Part shown: positions 17,418-25,450 of the stretch, piece by piece | How the letters are laid out: the number at the start of each line of letters is the position of its first letter | How positions within the stretch are numbered: the stretch's first letter is position 1 | Assembly (NCBI RefSeq): GCF_026130045.1 | Contig: NZ_JAIBNX010000029.1 | Coordinates: 1 to 56,347, forward strand | Reading direction: 5' to 3' | DNA: 56,347 bases | Origin: Micromonospora sp. CPCC 205371 | Lineage (GTDB): Bacteria; Actinomycetota; Actinomycetes; Mycobacteriales; Micromonosporaceae | Position numbers and translations under genes: made by a program | Notes under the pieces: model-generated | Seen by the model: the letters and a program-made list of their open reading frames with translations, nothing else | Databases searched by the model: none | What the model was told of the DNA's origin: nothing

Positions 17418-18830
17418 TTAGAAGAGCCAGGTCTCGATGGGACCGCGCAAAAAGTACAGCACGAACAAGGCGGCCACGGCATAGAGGAGCGGGTGCACCT
17501 CGCGGGGCTTTCCGCTCGCGACCTTCAACAGCACGTAGGAGATGACGCCGGCGCCGATCCCGTTCGAGATCGAGTACGTGAACGGCATCAGCACGATCGT
17601 CAGGAACGCCGGGATGGCGATCTCGTAGTTGGTCCAGTCGATCTGGCGTACCGCCGTCATCATCAGGAAGCCGACGATCACCAGCGCGGACGAGGCCGCC
17701 TCGAACGGCACCAGCTGCACCAGCGGCGCCAGGAACATGGCCACCAGGAAGAGCGCGCCGGTCACCAGGTTGGCCACGCCGGTCCGGGCGCCCTCCGCGA
17801 CACCGGCCGCACTCTCGATGTACGAGGTGTTGCTCGACACGCTCGCCGCACCACCCGCGGCGGCGGCCACCGAGTCGACGAGCAGGATCTCCCGGGTACG
17901 CGGGGGCATGCCGCGGTCGTCGAGCATGCCGCCCTCCTGGCCGACCGCGACCATCGTGCCCATCGTGTCGAAGAAGTCGGTGAGCAGGAGGGTGAACACG
18001 AACATCAGCGCGACCAGCACACCGGCCCGGTCCCAGGCGCCCAGCACGTTGAAGTTGCCGAGCAGCGACAGGTCGGGGGTCGCGTCCCAATTCGACGGCC
18101 ACTCCGGCACGTTGAGCGACCAGCCGTGCGGGTTGCCCTCGGGGCCGCCGGCCGGGCCGACATCCGCGATCGCCTCCACGATGATGGCGAGCACCGTCGT
18201 ACCCAGGATGCCGATCAGGATCGCGCCCTTCACCCGGCGCACCACCAGGACCAGCGTGGCGAGCAGGCCGATGACGAACACGAACGCCGGCCAGGTCACC
18301 AGCAGGCCGCCGATGCCCATGCCCACCGGCGGGGTGCCGGCGTTGCCCTTGACGAAGCCCGCGTCGACGAAGCCGATCAGCGCGAGGAACAGGCCGATGC
18401 CCACCCCGATCGCCGTCTTGAGCTCCGTGGGCACGGAACGGAACACGGCGGTACGCAACCCAGTGAGCACCAGGATCGCGATGATCACACCCTCGATCAC
18501 CACCAGGCCCATGGCGTCGGCCCAGGTCATCTCGGGCGCGATCTCGTACGCCACGAGAGCGTTGACGCCGAGGCCAGCGGCCAGCGCGAGCGGGAAGCGG
18601 GCCACGACGCCCATCAGGATCGTCATCACGCCCGCGACCAGCGCGGTTGCGGCGGCCACCGCTGGAATAGCGAGCTTGGCACCGTCGCCATCCGCCGAGC
18701 CGAACAGGATGAGTGGGTTCAGCACGACGATGTACGCCATCGTGAAGAAGGTGGCCAATCCGCCACGGATCTCCCGGCTCAGCGTCGAGCCGCGGGCGGA
18801 TATCTCAAAGAACCGGTCGAAGCGGTCCAT
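17418..18830 (-). CDS. NCS2-family purine permease (AzgA/GhxP type)
   Basis: A 470-residue membrane protein with about 13 hydrophobic segments. The N-terminus MDRFDRFFEISARGSTLSRE and the motifs GGLATFFTMAYIVVLNP, AAGLGVNALVAYEI and LTDFFDTMGTMVAVG are typical of AzgA-like adenine, guanine and hypoxanthine proton symporters. It would import purine bases for salvage. GAGG lies a few bases before ATG 18830. It is divergent from the DUF2530 gene, and the 100-nt gap between them carries an ATGATCAT palindrome at 18843-18850. Confidence 0.9.
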   Translation of the reverse strand: MDRFDRFFEISARGSTLSREIRGGLATFFTMAYIVVLNPLILFGSADGDGAKLAIPAVAAATALVAGVMTILMGVVARFPLALAAGLGVNALVAYEIAPEMTWADAMGLVVIEGVIIAILVLTGLRTAVFRSVPTELKTAIGVGIGLFLALIGFVDAGFVKGNAGTPPVGMGIGGLLVTWPAFVFVIGLLATLVLVVRRVKGAILIGILGTTVLAIIVEAIADVGPAGGPEGNPHGWSLNVPEWPSNWDATPDLSLLGNFNVLGAWDRAGVLVALMFVFTLLLTDFFDTMGTMVAVGQEGGMLDDRGMPPRTREILLVDSVAAAAGGAASVSSNTSYIESAAGVAEGARTGVANLVTGALFLVAMFLAPLVQLVPFEAASSALVIVGFLMMTAVRQIDWTNYEIAIPAFLTIVLMPFTYSISNGIGAGVISYVLLKVASGKPREVHPLLYAVAALFVLYFLRGPIETWLF

Positions 18831-18918
18831 GGGACCTCACCTATGATCATGGATACAGTTGCGCGCATCGTCCCAGATCACAAGGGCACCGAGGAAGCAC
18901 CCTCGCGTTACAAAGCCG

Positions 18919-18924
18919 TACCCT
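18919..18924 (+). promoter_or_regulatory. Probable -10 box, leaderless start of the DUF2530 gene
   Basis: TACCCT ends six bases before the GTG at 18931, and there is no Shine-Dalgarno sequence. That spacing fits a leaderless transcript that begins at or next to the start codon. Confidence 0.45.
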
Positions 18925-18930
18925 TGGCTG

Positions 18931-19185
18931 GTGTCTGATCAAGACGAACCACGCCGGGTCGCACCCCTCGATCCGCCGATGGTGCCGTTCGCGGTCGCGG
19001 GCATCGTGATCTGGGCGCTGGTCGGCCTGGTACTGCTGATCTTCTTCCGCGACTGGCTCGCCGACCACGACCGCACCGACTGGCTCTGGACCTGTCTAGC
19101 CGGCTTCCTGCTCGGCTTCCTGGGCCTGGCCGTGATGATCCGCCACGACGCCAACCGCCGGCGCCGCCGCACCGATCCTTCGTGA
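18931..19185 (+). CDS. DUF2530 small membrane protein
   Basis: An 84-residue protein with two hydrophobic helices (about 15-40 and 50-72) and a very basic C-terminus (RRRRR), so the tail is probably cytoplasmic. It matches the actinobacterial DUF2530 family, whose function is unknown. The GTG 18931 start gives the family's usual N-terminus, DEPRRVAPLDPPMVP. It converges tail to tail with the DUF3027 gene, which ends at the next base (19186). Confidence 0.8.
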   Translation: MSDQDEPRRVAPLDPPMVPFAVAGIVIWALVGLVLLIFFRDWLADHDRTDWLWTCLAGFLLGFLGLAVMIRHDANRRRRRTDPS

Positions 19186-20013
19186 TCAGCCGTGCCCGTA
19201 GGGCTCGGCAGGCTCGGCGGCCTCGACCGAGCCGGGCGCGCGGCTGACCGCGACCGCCTCGACCTCGCTGTCGTCGTACACGGTCGGCAGCTCCTCGACC
19301 GGAGCCTCGGGCTCGCGAAGCGCCTCGGAGTGCGCGCCACAGCCGTGATCGACGCTGACGACCCGCCCGTCATCGGGGGCGTACAGGTTGCCACAGGCCC
19401 CGAACGACTGCCGGAGCGAGCCGGCGAGTGGCAGGTAAAACCCGCACGACCCGCACCGCGCCGTCTTCGGCGCCCCCAAAGAGATCGGAGCGTCCGGCCC
19501 GGCGTCGCCGTCGTACCACCGCTGCGCCGTGTCGAGCCGACCCTCCAGGGACATCACCCGGGCCCGGCCGAGACCCAACTCCCAGGAGACCTCTTCGACC
19601 GCCGGGTCGTCGGACAGCGTGTATCCCGGCGCGAGCCGGTCGTCGTCGGCTGGCGTCGGCAGCAGGTCGCCCACGCCCAGGTCGCCCGGCTGCAGCCGCT
19701 CGTGCCACGGCACCCAGCCCGGGGCCAGCAGCGCGTCGGGGCCGGGCAGCAGGACGGTCTCGCACACGGTGACGTGCTTGCTGCGCGGCACCCGGGTCAC
19801 GGTGACAGCCCACCGCCACCCGCGATATCCCGCGAGATGGCAATCGAAGAAGTGGGTCACCAGCCGGTCACCCTCGGCCACCGCCTCCAGGTGGTCGCCC
19901 ACGTCAGAAGGCTCGACCTCGGTGATGGCCGCGCGCGCCAGGTCGACGGCATCGGCACATACCTGGTCGAGTCGGGCAGCGCGTGTGGCGGACGTCCTGG
20001 TCACGTCGGACAT
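19186..20013 (-). CDS. DUF3027 family protein with a zinc-ribbon-like motif
   Basis: A 275-residue protein, found across actinobacteria and without known function. The conserved part includes HFFDCHLAGYRGWRWAVTVT, VLLPGPDALLAPGWVPW, a DDPAVEEVSWELG block and a cysteine motif, CGSCGFYLPL then FGACGN, that looks like a metal-binding knuckle. The C-terminus is acidic and low-complexity. ATG 20013 is chosen because the family similarity starts there; ATG 20028 is possible, and the longer open frame is probably fortuitous. It is divergent from an MFS gene, a pairing I associate with other actinobacteria. Confidence 0.8.
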   Translation of the reverse strand: MSDVTRTSATRAARLDQVCADAVDLARAAITEVEPSDVGDHLEAVAEGDRLVTHFFDCHLAGYRGWRWAVTVTRVPRSKHVTVCETVLLPGPDALLAPGWVPWHERLQPGDLGVGDLLPTPADDDRLAPGYTLSDDPAVEEVSWELGLGRARVMSLEGRLDTAQRWYDGDAGPDAPISLGAPKTARCGSCGFYLPLAGSLRQSFGACGNLYAPDDGRVVSVDHGCGAHSEALREPEAPVEELPTVYDDSEVEAVAVSRAPGSVEAAEPAEPYGHG

Positions 20014-20041
20014 TGTTTCATGGAGCATCGGGGGTGTCTTC

Positions 20042-21604
20042 ATGGGCCAGAATGAGGGGATGCCGCTGTTGCCATCTGCCGGGCGAGCCGTCGGCTCAGC
20101 GATCCGGACGGCACGGGTGGCTGTCCGAGGATCGCTGACGGGCGGGAAGTGGGTGACCCGCAAGGTCGGCCAGGTCCGCGAGAAGGGCGCCGGCGGCGAG
20201 GTCGGCATGACCCGGCTGCTCGACCTGCACGCCGCCTCGTACGCGGGCGACACCCTCATCGCGATCGGGCTGGCCGGCACCATCTTCTTCAGCGTGCCGC
20301 TCGGCGAGGCGCGCAGCGGCGTCGCGCTCTACCTGCTGATCACGATGATCCCGTTCGCGCTGCTGGCACCCGTCGCCGGGCCACTGCTCGACCATTTCCG
20401 GCACGGCCGGCGATACGCGCTCGCCGCTACGATGCTCGGCCGCGCCTTCCTGGCATGGCTGATGTCCGACTACATCCACGGTTTCGGCCTGTACCCAGCG
20501 GCCTTCGGCGTGCTGGCGCTCTCCCGCGCCTACGGCGTCGCCCGCTCCGCGGCTGTGCCCCGCCTGCTGCCGGGCGGCATGGGACTGTCCCAGGCGGCTG
20601 CCCGCGCCGGCGTCTACGGCATGATCGCGGGAGCCGTGGTCACTCCGCTGGGACTGGCCGCATTCAAGATCGGGCCACAGTGGCCACTGCGGGTCGCCTC
20701 GGTGATCTTCCTCGTCGGCATGGTGATCTCGCTACGACTCCCGCCCCGCGCCGACTCCGATCCACCCGAGACCGTGCCACCACGGTTCTCGATCATGGGC
20801 CTGCGGCGGGGCGAGCGCGCGTTGACCGGCCGCCTGGTCACGTCGACGCTCGTGGGCAGCGCCGCGCTGCGCGCGATGCACGGATTCCTGTTGCTGTTCC
20901 TGGCGTTCGCGATCAAGGCCGGCGCACTGACGACGGCCTTCCTCGGCCGCGACATCGGCGACGAGGCCGCGCTCGGCCTGGCCGGTGGCGCACTCGTCGT
21001 CGGCGGTTTCTTCGCCACCGCCCTCGGCACCCGCATGAACATCCACCGCCCCGCTGCCCTCCAGTCGAGCGGGATGATCATCGTGGCCGGCGTGGCGGTG
21101 CTGACGACCCTCAAGTTCTCGCTCGCGATGGTGGCCCTGCTTTGCCTGGTGACCGGCTTCATGAGCGGCATCTCCAAGCTTGCGGTCGACGCGTCCATTC
21201 AAGAACGCATCGTCGACCGGCTGCGTGCCAGCGCGTTCGCCCGCTCCGAGACCGTGCTCATGCTCGCGTGGGTGGCGGGCGGCGCGGCAGGGCTGATCCC
21301 GTTCGGCGGGCGGGTCGGCATCGCGGTCGCCACGGTGTTCGCGGTGGCGGCGGCGGTGCGGGCCATCGTCGTGGCGGGGGCACTACGCAAGGAAAAGCTC
21401 AATGGCCGCTCATCCCACGACGAGGCCGCCGATCCGTCGCCCGCGCCGTCCACCCCGGAGCCTTCACGGTCCGCGACGCCAGCGCCTGCGAAGGCAGAGC
21501 CTTCGCAACCGGCGAGCAGCGAGCCCAGGAGCGACGCGCCGGTCTCACCCGCCCCACCGCCCGGCTTCCACGTGTACCGGCCAACGTCCGGCCCACCGTC
21601 GTGA
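20042..21604 (+). CDS. MFS permease with Pro/Ser-rich tail
   Basis: A 520-residue membrane protein with about 11-12 hydrophobic segments. VAGPLLDHFRHGRRYALA (about residues 116-133) matches the MFS loop 2-3 motif. The last 80 residues are a low-complexity Pro/Ala/Ser tail ending in GFHVYRPTSGPPS, probably cytoplasmic. ATG 20042 is taken because a GGGGG run precedes it by seven bases. The gene overlaps mqnB by four bases (GTGA), so the two are translationally coupled. A link to menaquinone or futalosine metabolism is suggested only by this neighbour. Confidence 0.8.
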   Translation: MGQNEGMPLLPSAGRAVGSAIRTARVAVRGSLTGGKWVTRKVGQVREKGAGGEVGMTRLLDLHAASYAGDTLIAIGLAGTIFFSVPLGEARSGVALYLLITMIPFALLAPVAGPLLDHFRHGRRYALAATMLGRAFLAWLMSDYIHGFGLYPAAFGVLALSRAYGVARSAAVPRLLPGGMGLSQAAARAGVYGMIAGAVVTPLGLAAFKIGPQWPLRVASVIFLVGMVISLRLPPRADSDPPETVPPRFSIMGLRRGERALTGRLVTSTLVGSAALRAMHGFLLLFLAFAIKAGALTTAFLGRDIGDEAALGLAGGALVVGGFFATALGTRMNIHRPAALQSSGMIIVAGVAVLTTLKFSLAMVALLCLVTGFMSGISKLAVDASIQERIVDRLRASAFARSETVLMLAWVAGGAAGLIPFGGRVGIAVATVFAVAAAVRAIVVAGALRKEKLNGRSSHDEAADPSPAPSTPEPSRSATPAPAKAEPSQPASSEPRSDAPVSPAPPPGFHVYRPTSGPPS

Positions 21605-22242
21605 CGCTCCTCATCGTCACCGCCGTCGCGCCCGAAGCCGACGCCATCCGCACCGCCGCAGGTCGATCGTCGTCCACAGTGGAGGTTGTTGGTGTGGGTG
21701 CGGCGGCCGCGGCGGGCGGCACCGCGCGGTTGCTCGCGTTGGCTGAGGCCGCCGGCCGTCCATATCGGGCGGTGCTCAGCGCCGGCATCGGCGGCGGCTT
21801 CCCCGGTCAGGTACCCGTCGGCGGCACCGTGCTCGCCGCACGCAGCATCGCCGCCGACCTGGGCGCCGACTCCCCCGACGGCTTCATCCCACTCGACGAG
21901 CTGGGCTTCGGCTCCGCGATCGCCGCTGTCGACGAGTCGCTGCTAGCGGCGCTCCGGGCCGCGCTGCCGTACGCGGTCGTCGGCGACGTGCTGACGGTCA
22001 ACACCGTGACCGGCACGGCCGAGGGCGCCAAGGCGCTCGCCGCCCGCTATCCGGCGGCGGTGGCCGAGGCCATGGAGGGGTACGGCGTCGCGTGCGCCGC
22101 CACGGCAGCAGGCCTGCCCTTCGCCGAGCTACGCACGATCTCCAACCCCGTCGGCCCCCGCGACCGCGCCGCCTGGCGCCTGGCCGACGCGTTCGCCTCC
22201 TTAGCGAAGGCCGCGGCGACGCTCCCGCGCGCCCTGCCCTAA
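21601..22242 (+). CDS. mqnB: Futalosine hydrolase
   Basis: A 213-residue nucleosidase of the MTA/SAH nucleosidase fold. It cleaves futalosine to hypoxanthine and dehypoxanthine futalosine in the alternative menaquinone pathway. AGIGGGFPG (61-69) and AMEGYGVACAA (157-167), with the ribose-binding MEG triplet, are typical. GTG 21601 overlaps the upstream stop as GTGA. The other mqn genes are not in this window, which is common. A TCCACAGTGGA palindrome (21673-21683) lies inside the coding sequence. Confidence 0.85.
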   Translation: MTLLIVTAVAPEADAIRTAAGRSSSTVEVVGVGAAAAAGGTARLLALAEAAGRPYRAVLSAGIGGGFPGQVPVGGTVLAARSIAADLGADSPDGFIPLDELGFGSAIAAVDESLLAALRAALPYAVVGDVLTVNTVTGTAEGAKALAARYPAAVAEAMEGYGVACAATAAGLPFAELRTISNPVGPRDRAAWRLADAFASLAKAAATLPRALP

Positions 22243-22281
22243 TACCGCGCGAGCGCCCGACCGCGCCGCCGCTCGCACGGC

Positions 22282-22429
22282 CAGCGCGACCCCGACAGCG
22301 CGACCCCGGCCAGCGCGACCCCGGCCAGCGCGACCCCGGCCAGCGCGACCCCGGCCAGCGCGACCCCGGCCAGCGCGACCCCGGCCAGCGCGACCCCGGC
22401 CAGCGCGACCCCGGCCAGCGCGACCCTGA
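22282..22429. repeat. 15-bp tandem repeat array
   Basis: Eight perfect copies of CAGCGCGACCCCGGC (22296-22415) are flanked by shorter variant units at 22282-22295 and 22416-22429. Because the unit is a multiple of three, all frames stay open. Near-identity suggests recent expansion, so copy number may vary between strains. Confidence 0.95.
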
Positions 22430-22470
22430 CAGCGCAGCGCGGACAGCGCGCCCGGACAGCGCAGCCTGCG

Positions 22471-22555
22471 CGTCGATCAAGGAGATCTTCATCGATCAAG
22501 GGCGAACGCACGCGGAAATGAGATCCAACCACGTGCGTTTGCCCTTGATCGGCGG
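22471..22555 (-). repeat. Interspersed palindromic repeat, copy 2
   Basis: Full-length copy in reverse orientation. The stem carries C:G at the position where copies 1 and 4 have T:A, so pairing is kept. One further stem position differs between arms. Both outer ends read as GATCAAGG/CCTTGATC next to CGRCGG-type bases, giving short terminal inverted repeats. Confidence 0.9.
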
Positions 22556-22617
22556 AAGGTGGCGGGCCGGCCGGGCCGGGCGGGCGCCGGGCCGGGCGGG
22601 CGCCGGGGCGAGCGGGG

Positions 22618-23991
22618 CTACGGGGTGGTGCCTAGGTGGGCTAGGAGGTCTTGGCGGGTTAGGACGCCTGTGGGTTTGCCGTCTACCAGCACCAGGGCGG
22701 CGTCGGCCTTCTCCAGCAGGCGGACGGCCTCGCCTACGGGCTGCCCAATGCCGATCATGGGCAGTGCGGGGCCCATGTGGCGCTCGATCGTGTCGTGCAG
22801 GTGAGCGCGCCCGGTGAAGAGCGCGTCGAGCAGATCCTTCTCCGCGATCGACCCAGCCACCTCACCGGTCACCACGGGCGGCTCGGCCTTCAGCACCGGC
22901 AGTTGGGAGACGCCGTACTCGCGCATGTAGTCGATCGCGTCGCGCACCGTCTCGGTCGGGTGTACGTGCACGAGCGACGGCATCCCGCCCGGCTTGCTCG
23001 ACAGGGCGTCGGACACGGTCGGCTCGGCGCTGCCGGTCTCGAGGAAGCCGTACCGGGCCATCCATTCGTCGTTGAAGAGCTTCGAGAGGTAGCCCCGGCC
23101 ACCGTCGGGCAGCAGGACAACCACTACGTCGTCGGGCGTACCCCGGCTGGCCACATCGAGCGCGGCGGCGACCGCCATCCCGCACGAACCGCCGACCAGC
23201 AGCCCTTCCTCGCGCGCCAGCCGCCGGGTCAGCTCGAACGACGTCTTGTCGGAGACCTTGACGATCTCGTCGCACACCGTCGGGTCGTACGTCTGCGGCC
23301 AGAAGTCCTCGCCGACACCTTCGACGAGGTACGGCCGGCCGGTGCCGCCGGAGTACACCGAGCCTTCCGGGTCGGCGCCGACGATGCGCACCGCGCCTGC
23401 GGAGGCCTCCTTGAGGTACCGGCCGACGCCCGAGATCGTGCCGCCGGTGCCGACCCCCGCCACGAAGTGGGTGATCCGGCCGTCGGTCTGCTTCCACAGC
23501 TCCGGACCGGTGGTCTCGTAGTGCGAGCGCGGATTGGCCGGGTTGGAGTACTGGTCGGGCTTCCACGCGCCGGGGATCTCACGGGCGAGGCGGTCGGAGA
23601 CGTTGTAGTACGAGCGGGGGTCTTCGGGGGCGACCGCGGTGGGGCAGACCACCACCTCGGCCCCGTACGCCCGGAGCACGTCCTGCTTGTCCTGGCTCAC
23701 CTTGTCGGGGCAGACGAACACGCAGCGGTACCCGCGCAGCTGGGCGACGAGCGCTAGCCCGACGCCGGTGTTGCCGCTGGTGGGCTCGACGATCGTGCCT
23801 CCGGGCTTGAGCAGTCCCGCGTGCTCGGCCTCTTCGACCATGCGCAGCGCGATCCGGTCTTTTACGGACCCGCCGGGGTTGAGGTACTCCACCTTGGCCA
23901 GCACGGTCGCCGGGATGCCGGCGGTCACGTTACGCAGCTTGACCAGCGGCGTGTTGCCGATCAGTTCGACGACGTTGTCGTAGTAGTGCAC
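22618..23991 (-). CDS. Cystathionine beta-synthase with CBS domain pair
   Basis: A 457-residue protein: a fold-II PLP domain (about 1-320) and a C-terminal pair of CBS domains (about 335-455). The PLP lysine is K44 in NPGGSVKDRIALR. SGNTGVGLA, the glycine loop VGTGGTISG and GGSCGMAVAAAL are the other cofactor motifs. It condenses serine and homocysteine to cystathionine in transsulfuration. The CBS pair may bind an adenosyl ligand. A cysteine synthase role is less likely given the CBS domains. GTG 23991 follows the YkvA-like gene's stop by four bases, so the two are likely co-transcribed. Confidence 0.88.
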   Translation of the reverse strand: MHYYDNVVELIGNTPLVKLRNVTAGIPATVLAKVEYLNPGGSVKDRIALRMVEEAEHAGLLKPGGTIVEPTSGNTGVGLALVAQLRGYRCVFVCPDKVSQDKQDVLRAYGAEVVVCPTAVAPEDPRSYYNVSDRLAREIPGAWKPDQYSNPANPRSHYETTGPELWKQTDGRITHFVAGVGTGGTISGVGRYLKEASAGAVRIVGADPEGSVYSGGTGRPYLVEGVGEDFWPQTYDPTVCDEIVKVSDKTSFELTRRLAREEGLLVGGSCGMAVAAALDVASRGTPDDVVVVLLPDGGRGYLSKLFNDEWMARYGFLETGSAEPTVSDALSSKPGGMPSLVHVHPTETVRDAIDYMREYGVSQLPVLKAEPPVVTGEVAGSIAEKDLLDALFTGRAHLHDTIERHMGPALPMIGIGQPVGEAVRLLEKADAALVLVDGKPTGVLTRQDLLAHLGTTP

Positions 23992-23995
23992 CAGC

Positions 23996-24349
23996 TCAGA
24001 GTACGGTGCCCGGAATGACGCTCTCGCGGCGCGCCTCCCAGGTCAGGAACCGTTCGGTCTCCGCGAGTACGGCACCGGCCAGCCAGGTGATTACCAGGGC
24101 ATCGTCGGCGAGGCCGACCAACAGCAGCAGCGCCTCGGGCACCGCGTCGATCGGAGAGGCGACGTAGATCATCGCGGCGGACATGAGCGCCAGCCGGAGC
24201 CCGCCGTCGTACTCGCCCTTCATAGTTGCTTTGATCATGCGCGGCAGGGCGGCCAGCCGCTTGCCGATCGACGGCCCACCGCGCGCCCCCGCAGTGATCG
24301 CCCGCCCGAGCGCGCTGAACGCGGCGGCCCGCTTCAAGGTCCTACCCAT
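23996..24349 (-). CDS. YkvA-like DUF1232 membrane protein
   Basis: A 117-residue protein with the DUF1232 signature: YVASPIDAVPEALLLLVGLADDALV (about residues 62-86, quoted here only as a region) spanning a hydrophobic segment with conserved acidic residues. Family function is unknown. ATG 24349 gives a basic N-terminus; a TTG at 24376 is possible but unlikely. GGAGG lies unusually close to the ATG. It is immediately upstream of the CBS gene and divergent from the first SGNH hydrolase gene. Confidence 0.75.
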   Translation of the reverse strand: MGRTLKRAAAFSALGRAITAGARGGPSIGKRLAALPRMIKATMKGEYDGGLRLALMSAAMIYVASPIDAVPEALLLLVGLADDALVITWLAGAVLAETERFLTWEARRESVIPGTVL

Positions 24350-24430
24350 GCCTCCAATGGTGCCCCGGCAGCGCAAGGCTCAATCGTGTCGTGCCGTCGC
24401 GATAACCTCGTAAGCCACAGGGGGGCACAG

Positions 24431-25441
24431 ATGAGTCGGACCGGTTGGCGGGTCGTCAAGGCGATGGCGGCCACCGCAGGCGTAACGGCGGTGGCTACGG
24501 GAAGCGTGTTAGGGGTGCTCGCGGCGCAGGCGCAGCGGGCGCGGCGGACCATTCCGATGGCCGAGAGTCCGCCACCACGCGGCGACGGGCTGTACGGTGC
24601 CAGGCTGCCGGGTCCACCGCTCACACTGGTCGTGCTGGGCGACTCGTCGGCCGCTGGTTACGGCGTGCACCGGTCGCGGGAGACCCCGGGCGTGCTGCTC
24701 GCGATGGCGATCTCCCGCCGGCTACGCCGGTCAGTGCGCCTGCACCGCTTCGCCGTGGTCGGTGTGACCTCCGCCGGCCTCCCGCCGCAGGTCGAGGCCG
24801 CGCTGGAGGTGCGGCCAGATCTGGCGATCATCCTTATCGGCGGCAACGACGTGACCCACCGCTCGTCGTTCAACACCGCCGTGCGCCATCTCGTCAACGC
24901 GGTACGTGATCTGCGTGCCGCTGGCGTCGAAGTGGTGGTGGGGACGTGTCCCGACCTGAGCACGATCCAGCCGATCAAGCCCCCGCTGCGGTGGCTGGCC
25001 CGGCACTGGAGCCGCCAGCTGGCGAGGGCGCAGACCGTGGCGGTGGTCGAGGCCGGCGGCCGCACGGTGTCGCTCGCCGACCTGCTCGGGCCCAAGTTCA
25101 GGGCGGAACCGACCCGCATGTTCGCTTGGGACAAGTTCCACCCGTCGGCCGACGGCTACGCGGTGGCGGTCGCGGCGCTCCTGCCGACCGCGCTCGCGGC
25201 GCTGGGAGCGGGCGAGTCGAGGGCGCTCAGCCGCGACGAGGGTGTGCGCTCGCTTCCCCGGGCGGCTCACGAGGCGAGCAAGCACGCTGGCACGGAGGTC
25301 ACCGGTGCACAGGTGGCCGGGCGCGACCGCGGGCCGGCCGGGCGCTGGGCTGAGCTGCGCCGGCACACGCGCTGGTTCACCGAGCCCGAGACTTCGCTCG
25401 ATGCCGCCGTACCCTTGGATGAAACGCAGCGACAGGGGTGA
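24431..25441 (+). CDS. SGNH/GDSL hydrolase, first of a tandem pair
   Basis: A 336-residue protein. A hydrophobic N-terminal segment (about 8-35) is probably an anchor or signal. The SGNH blocks follow: VVLGDSSAAGYGV with nucleophile S72, the glycine and asparagine blocks (VVGVTSAGLPP, ILIGGNDVTH), and the Asp-His block DKFHPSADGY. Residues after about 260 form a charged tail not needed for catalysis. Such enzymes are esterases or lipases of varied substrate. ATG 24431 is preceded by an AGGGGGG run at 24419-24425. The second paralogue starts 9 nt downstream. Confidence 0.85.
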   Translation: MSRTGWRVVKAMAATAGVTAVATGSVLGVLAAQAQRARRTIPMAESPPPRGDGLYGARLPGPPLTLVVLGDSSAAGYGVHRSRETPGVLLAMAISRRLRRSVRLHRFAVVGVTSAGLPPQVEAALEVRPDLAIILIGGNDVTHRSSFNTAVRHLVNAVRDLRAAGVEVVVGTCPDLSTIQPIKPPLRWLARHWSRQLARAQTVAVVEAGGRTVSLADLLGPKFRAEPTRMFAWDKFHPSADGYAVAVAALLPTALAALGAGESRALSRDEGVRSLPRAAHEASKHAGTEVTGAQVAGRDRGPAGRWAELRRHTRWFTEPETSLDAAVPLDETQRQG

Positions 25442-25450
25442 GGTGACCCG

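Larger units (their letters stand above)
22243..22617. other. Convergent intergenic region with two kinds of repeat
   Basis: This 375-nt gap separates the 3' ends of mqnB and the CBS gene. It holds a 15-bp tandem array (22282-22429), degenerate flanks of the same sequence, and palindromic repeat copy 2 (22471-22555), then a G-rich run. Repetitive frames such as WPGSR repeats can be read through it on the minus strand, but they follow from the 15-bp unit and have no start or composition of a real gene. Confidence 0.8.

Noticed and set aside
22282-22429. CRISPR array
   Set aside because: Units are contiguous without spacers, only 15 bp long, and no cas genes are nearby. The same reasoning applies to the 12-bp array at 56273.
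22239-22532. Repetitive proteins (for example WPGSR repeats) in the tandem array
   Set aside because: They are created by a 15-bp non-coding repeat that keeps frames open; no start signal or non-repetitive domain.
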